Under the pieces are notes generated by a model. That model was not told the DNA's origin, did not search any database, and worked only from the letters and a program-made list of their open reading frames with translations. The translations under genes and the position numbers were made by a program. Below are positions 6,296 through 8,808 of a DNA stretch of 8,808 bases, piece by piece (the first letter of the stretch is position 1; every line of letters starts with the position of its first letter). The DNA comes from Candidatus Woesearchaeota archaeon. Its GTDB lineage: Archaea; Nanobdellota; Nanobdellia; Woesearchaeales; CG1-02-33-12. The stretch spans positions 1 to 8,808 of the forward strand of contig PWVO01000028.1 of NCBI GenBank assembly GCA_003561825.1, given 5' to 3'.

Positions 6296-6430
6296 CTAGC
6301 ATCCGTTAACTTTAGGAAGACCCTTCTTGATCTTCTTTATCATCCGCTTGTAATGCTTACTGTCAGGTTTAGGATCACTAGGATATCTGACCTTATACTT
6401 CTTAAAGTCTATCTTCTCTATCTTATCCAT
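6296..6430 (-). CDS. Small lysine-rich 44-residue protein
   Basis: A complete ORF of 44 codons plus stop fills what would otherwise be the only gap in this operon. It starts at ATG 6430 (MDKIEKIDFKKYKVRYPSD) and ends in PKVNGC before TAG at 6296-6298. About one third of its residues are Lys or Arg, concentrated in KHYKRMIKKIKKG (25-37). The ATG overlaps the end of the upstream gene by 13 bases and has GGGGGAT a few bases upstream. The stop lies 15 bases before the next ATG. The packing and matching codon use make it a likely real gene. A nucleic-acid-binding or packaging peptide would fit the charge, but this is inference. Confidence 0.72.
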   Translation of the reverse strand: MDKIEKIDFKKYKVRYPSDPKPDSKHYKRMIKKIKKGLPKVNGC

Positions 6431-6639
6431 GTATCCCCCATATCTGGCATCTGTAACCTCCCTTGTCTTACTGCCTGCTTCAAAGTAGCAAGTAAGTAAG
6501 CCTGTACTAGCTGTTTGGATGTACCAGGTAACCTTAGACCCTTCCTTAAGTACTTTTCAAAGGTAGCCTCAACATCTCCTCTTTCCTCAATCTCCCTAAT
6601 GAAATCCTCACCATAGCTAGAGCCGAATTCACCTTGCAT
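6418..6639 (-). CDS. 73-residue helical protein, module A' (paralogue of the 98-residue protein at 7913-8209)
   Basis: Residues 10-62 align without a gap to residues 46-98 of the product of 7913-8209, with 22 of 53 positions identical, including LRKxLRxPG and AVxxGRL. The two are clearly paralogues, and this one lacks the N-terminal 45-residue extension of the other. The module is helical and charged; I recognise no named family. The ATG at 6639 is preferred over the in-frame GTG at 6648 because GGGGGT (6647-6652) lies 7 bases before the ATG but overlaps the GTG. The ATG follows the upstream stop (6641-6643) by 1 base. The gene ends 13 bases inside the 44-residue gene. Confidence 0.8.
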   Translation of the reverse strand: MQGEFGSSYGEDFIREIEERGDVEATFEKYLRKGLRLPGTSKQLVQAYLLATLKQAVRQGRLQMPDMGDTWIR

Positions 6640-6640
6640 C

Positions 6641-6985
6641 CTAACCACCCCCTTTAAAAACTAGAACCTTACCTAATCCAGGATCCTCAACCTCTTCCAA
6701 CATACCTTTCTGGATTAAGTCACTAACAGTCCGCTCTGCTTCCTCCCGAGTCAAGTGGGTCTGTTCAACCAATTCCCTAACTAGGGTAGATCGAGTATCT
6801 GAATGTAAGGCAGATACTGCAAGAGCATGTTCTTCAGGCATTCCAGGATGCAAAGGTCCCTTTACACCAAAAAGCTTTTCCTTAGACATGCTTGGTGTAT
6901 TACCATAGGCCCACATCTGCTTCTTATTGACCTTAATACTCCCACCTAGAGTACCAAGCCTCTTTAGTTTACTCTCACCCTCCAT
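6641..6985 (-). CDS. 114-residue protein with C-terminal winged-helix-like domain (B')
   Basis: The N-terminal 50 residues are basic and low in predicted structure (KLKRLGTLGGSIKVNKKQ). Residues about 51-110 read as a winged helix: a helix with ALAVSALH, then STLVRELVEQTHL, a recognition-type helix TREEAERTVSDLIQKGML, and a beta wing ending in KVLVFKGGG. A similar domain ends the upstream 303-residue protein, and both have an LFG(V/L) segment before it, so the two are probably diverged duplicates. DNA binding is inferred from the fold only. ATG 6985 is chosen over GTG 6988: AGGAGGT (6991-6997) lies 5 bases from the ATG and only 2 from the GTG. The start overlaps the upstream stop by 1 base (TGATG). 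Confidence 0.8.
   Translation of the reverse strand: MEGESKLKRLGTLGGSIKVNKKQMWAYGNTPSMSKEKLFGVKGPLHPGMPEEHALAVSALHSDTRSTLVRELVEQTHLTREEAERTVSDLIQKGMLEEVEDPGLGKVLVFKGGG
6647..6652 (-). promoter_or_regulatory. GGGGGT ribosome-binding motif deciding the start at 6639
   Basis: The motif is 7 bases from ATG 6639 and directly overlaps the alternative GTG 6648, which would leave that start without a properly spaced site. It lies in the last codons of the upstream gene. Confidence 0.55.
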
Positions 6986-7896
6986 CACTTACCTCCTACA
7001 ATCATTAGTTCTGTTTCCCCCTCATGCACCCGACCAGAGGCTGTTATTAGACCAGCTTCCCTCAACCTCTTCAATGCAGTATCAATCTCACCCTTAGAGA
7101 AGCCCAATTGACCTACCTCCCTCCTAACGTGGGATGGAGTATCTATATCTCCATTAGCGTGAATCTCAGCATACACTGCCTTATCCACCGAAGGAAACCT
7201 TTCTAGCTCCCTAAGCCTAGACATAGCAGTTCCCAAACCTTCAAACCTTTCTACATCCCTCATAGGAGTCTTTATTGGCTCTGTAGGGGGAGGTACACCT
7301 GCTCTTCTTAATCCAAAGAGATGAGGAGTATGCATAGCTCCTGCTGGAGCTCCAGTTGGGTCAGTTAGCTTTCTTACCCTCCCTCCAGGTACATAATACT
7401 CAGGCATTGCCTTGGGTATGTAAAACCTAGGATAAGGCTTGCTGGGCACAGTAGCCTTAACAACTGCCTTACCCACCTTGCCCATGGCCCTTCTAGACTT
7501 CCGTTTCTCTTCCCTCTTCTTAGCCTTAAGTTCCTCTAACTTAGCCTCAAGACCCCGCCTAGAGACCTCAATCATTAAATCCTCATGTCTCTTCTTATCT
7601 TTAAGATCCTGCCTTAAGCCCCTCTCTTCCTTCCACCTCTTCCATCTATCTCTTATACCCTCCTTAGTTTCACCAGAGGAGCCAAAGTCTTCAGGAGGAG
7701 GAATTGGAACATCTTCTCCCTCATAAGGCAGGTCTGTATAGATCTGAAGAATCTCAGCATCACTTAGCTCCCTAAACTCCCCCTCAATAGGCTCTTCCTC
7801 CTTAGCCTCCCTTCTCCCATATATCCAATCAGGTCCAGGGTCTGCCACAGGTTCTAGTTCACGTCTAGAATAAGGTACCAATGGATAATCTGACAT
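6985..7896 (-). CDS. 303-residue basic protein with C-terminal winged-helix-like domain (B)
   Basis: No named family recognised. Regions in order: residues 1-75, acidic and proline-rich, probably disordered; 80-140, a highly charged Lys/Arg/Glu helical stretch (RDRWKRWKEERGLRQDLKDK and onwards) that could form a coiled coil; 140-215, a basic linker rich in Pro, Gly and Tyr (PRFYIPKAMPEYYVPGG); and 237-300, a winged-helix-like domain (VDKAVYAEIH, VRREVGQLGFSKGEIDTALK, RLREAGLI, then a beta wing ending GGK). The final domain resembles that of the next gene's product. The overall make-up suggests a DNA-binding or assembly/scaffold protein, which is inference. ATG 7896 has GGGGGGT 7 bases upstream and lies 16 bases from the preceding stop. 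Confidence 0.83.
   Translation of the reverse strand: MSDYPLVPYSRRELEPVADPGPDWIYGRREAKEEEPIEGEFRELSDAEILQIYTDLPYEGEDVPIPPPEDFGSSGETKEGIRDRWKRWKEERGLRQDLKDKKRHEDLMIEVSRRGLEAKLEELKAKKREEKRKSRRAMGKVGKAVVKATVPSKPYPRFYIPKAMPEYYVPGGRVRKLTDPTGAPAGAMHTPHLFGLRRAGVPPPTEPIKTPMRDVERFEGLGTAMSRLRELERFPSVDKAVYAEIHANGDIDTPSHVRREVGQLGFSKGEIDTALKRLREAGLITASGRVHEGETELMIVGGK
6991..6997 (-). promoter_or_regulatory. AGGAGGT ribosome binding site deciding the start at 6985
   Basis: A strong Shine-Dalgarno lies 5 bases before ATG 6985, within the last codons of the 303-residue gene. It favours ATG over the adjacent in-frame GTG at 6988. Confidence 0.65.
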
Positions 7897-7903
7897 TTAA
7901 CTA

Positions 7904-7910
7904 ACCCCCC
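7904..7910 (-). promoter_or_regulatory. GGGGGGT ribosome-binding motif before the start at 7896
   Basis: This six-G run followed by T lies 7 bases from the ATG in a 16-base intergenic gap. No GGAGG alternative is present there, so it is the only candidate ribosome-binding site. Confidence 0.55.
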
Positions 7911-7912
7911 AA

Positions 7913-8209
7913 TTATAATCTACCCTCTTCGACAGCTCTCCTATAAGCATTCTCAAGGTAACCAACAGCCCTCTCCTTAGTAGCTCCAGGTTGTCTAAGA
8001 ATCTTACGAAGGAACTTCTTAGTAACTTCTTCCTCATTTCCCTCCTCTTCCAAGGTTTCTATATACTGTTCTGCTACTGTCTTCCTCTGGCTGGCACTAC
8101 TCCACGGACCTGTTCTCTCCGGTCTGTAAACATAAGGCCTTCCAAGAATTTCACGCCTAACCTGTGCCCTCTGAGCCCTAATTTCCTCCAAGGATAGCTT
8201 CTCGCTCAT
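7913..8209 (-). CDS. 98-residue helical protein, module A (paralogue of the protein at 6418-6639)
   Basis: The N-terminal 45 residues are charged (LEEIRAQRAQVRREILG) with a Pro/Tyr-containing linker. The C-terminal module (46-98) is helical and aligns without gaps to the 73-residue protein at 6418-6639, with 22 of 53 positions identical; shared landmarks are LRKxLRxPG and AVxxGRL. I do not recognise the family. A duplicated charged helical module in the same operon suggests a structural or adaptor role, possibly interacting with the winged-helix-like proteins encoded between the two copies. The ATG overlaps the upstream stop by 4 bases (ATGA), with GGGGGT 7 bases upstream, a typical coupled arrangement. 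Confidence 0.83.
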   Translation of the reverse strand: MSEKLSLEEIRAQRAQVRREILGRPYVYRPERTGPWSSASQRKTVAEQYIETLEEEGNEEEVTKKFLRKILRQPGATKERAVGYLENAYRRAVEEGRL

Positions 8210-8697
8210 TCTACATACCCCCTAAGCATTACCTGCTGGATAGGCATTCCTCTTCTATGAGGCCTAGGAGGCTCAGGCTCCTCCTCTTCCCTTTCCTCCA
8301 GATCTGTCCATTCTTCCTCAGGAATCTCAGGAGGAGGAGTAAACTTACCTTCATCCCAAACACTCATTGCCTTATCAAAAGAAGCTCTATCCAGCTCTTC
8401 TCTCGTAGGTCTCTGAGGTTGTGGCGTTTGAGGATCCTCATATCCAGTTGTGGGATACCTCATAGGAGAAGTATAATCCCTATACCCATAGTGTAACTCT
8501 ACATCTGCAGGTACTCCAGGATCCTCCAACCTTTGGGCAACCATGTCTCCTCTAAAGTTCTGCCTATCCGACCTCCTAATGAGATTATTCCGCTCCAACC
8601 AATCAAGGAATGTAGTCCGTGCCTTCTCAGTTGAAGGTGCGAAGACAACTGCCGTTCTGTCTATCATAGGATGTGTTACATAGTATGCAGTTTCCAT
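8206..8697 (-). CDS. Unrecognised 163-residue protein with acidic, proline-rich tail
   Basis: No family recognised. Residues 1-60 look like a small alpha/beta domain: strands in AYYVTHP and TAVVFAPS, a helix in EKARTTFLDWLERNNLI, then a charged segment. Residues 75-163 are rich in Pro and Glu (PQTPQPQRPTREE; EEREEEEPEPPRP), with a short amphipathic stretch LDRASFDKAMSVWDEG at 102-117, probably disordered overall. Acidic Pro-rich tails are frequent in scaffold and assembly proteins, but this is not diagnostic. ATG 8697 has AGGGGGT 6 bases upstream and lies 12 bases from the upstream stop. The gene overlaps the next by 4 bases (ATGA). Confidence 0.82.
   Translation of the reverse strand: METAYYVTHPMIDRTAVVFAPSTEKARTTFLDWLERNNLIRRSDRQNFRGDMVAQRLEDPGVPADVELHYGYRDYTSPMRYPTTGYEDPQTPQPQRPTREELDRASFDKAMSVWDEGKFTPPPEIPEEEWTDLEEREEEEPEPPRPHRRGMPIQQVMLRGYVE
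8217..8222 (-). promoter_or_regulatory. GGGGGT ribosome-binding motif before the start at 8209
   Basis: TTAGGGGGT lies 7 bases before the ATG, within the coding end of the upstream gene. It is the same motif as at four other starts of this operon. Confidence 0.55.
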
Positions 8698-8703
8698 ATC
8701 AAT

Positions 8704-8709
8704 ACCCCC
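8704..8709 (-). promoter_or_regulatory. GGGGGT ribosome-binding motif before the start at 8697
   Basis: AGGGGGT lies 6 bases from the ATG within the 12-base gap after the stop of the partial gene. No GGAGG alternative is present. Confidence 0.55.
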
Positions 8710-8808
8710 TTAGCCTCTCCAGGACCTATCTTGCCTCTGTATCCCACCTAGATATCTAAGAAATTCGCTGTAGTTGGTAATACCTTTCTCCAATAAGGCA
8801 GAGAGTAC
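8710..8808 (-). CDS. C-terminal end of an unrecognised protein (5' part beyond the right edge)
   Basis: An open frame enters from the right edge and ends at TAA (complement of 8710-8712) after 32 visible residues, VLSALLEKGITNYSEFLRYL followed by a short Gly/Arg/Gln-rich end GGIQRQDRSWRG. The visible part reads as a helix plus a flexible basic tail. The stop lies 12 bases before the next ATG, as elsewhere in this operon, which supports it being a real gene. Too little is present to name it. Confidence 0.65.
   Translation of the reverse strand, partial: VLSALLEKGITNYSEFLRYLGGIQRQDRSWRG

Noticed and set aside
6113..6499. + strand ORF of 128 codons across the gap between two - strand genes
   Set aside because: The - strand has a well-spaced chain of genes here including the 44-residue one; the + ORF has no ribosome site and shadow-like composition.
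5933..8697. Homology between the 115-residue (5933-6280) and 163-residue (8206-8697) proteins that would extend the mirrored block
   Set aside because: Only a short strand-then-Ala/Arg-helix pattern is shared; too weak by eye to claim.
1..8808. tRNA genes, CRISPR arrays, insertion sequences or internal promoters
   Set aside because: No tRNA T-arm motif, no regularly spaced repeats and no transposase were seen; gaps between genes are at most 16 bases, leaving no room for a separate promoter region.

Overview
The window looks like part of a virus or linear virus-like/plasmid genome rather than a cellular chromosome. It holds a DNA replication operon with two unrelated DNA polymerases, facing a tightly packed operon of small, mostly unrecognised proteins. 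There is no rRNA, tRNA, insertion sequence or CRISPR array, and almost no non-coding DNA. Arginine is encoded largely by AGA/AGG, isoleucine often by ATA and leucine often by CTA. Both operons are purine-rich on their coding strand. These traits are common in hyperthermophiles and many archaea, but bacterial thermophiles share them, so I do not assign a host domain. Good Shine-Dalgarno sites precede most genes.

Left half (1-4597, + strand): a family A DNA polymerase with a DEDDy proofreading domain, cut off at the left edge; an HD-domain phosphohydrolase whose start overlaps the polymerase stop; an unrecognised 163-residue protein; an 86-residue zinc-binding protein; and a complete phi29-type (protein-primed) family B DNA polymerase. 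The genes are separated by at most 2 bases, so they probably form one transcript that begins left of the window.

Right half (8808-4594, - strand): eleven small genes, also nearly gapless, whose transcript begins right of the window. In transcription order they are a partial gene, a 163-residue protein with an acidic proline-rich tail, a 98-residue helical protein (module A), a 303-residue basic protein ending in a winged-helix-like domain (B), a 114-residue protein with a similar domain (B'), a 73-residue protein clearly homologous to A (A'), a 44-residue lysine-rich peptide, a 115-residue basic protein, a 292-residue membrane-anchored coiled-coil protein, and two small unknowns. A/A' and B/B' form a mirror-ordered duplicated block. 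The anchored coiled-coil protein with a beta-rich outer domain resembles a spike or envelope protein in architecture, so this operon may encode virion or assembly proteins. That is inference; no capsid, portal or terminase was recognised.

The two operons meet tail to tail and share the palindrome CTAG, which supplies a TAG stop on each strand. A 13-bp bulged inverted repeat ends exactly there and is the best candidate for a shared transcription end. The most notable observations are the pairing of a family A and a protein-primed family B polymerase in one operon, the unusual motifs in the family B enzyme, the mirrored duplication, and a recurrent GGGGGT ribosome-binding motif found only in the right-hand operon.
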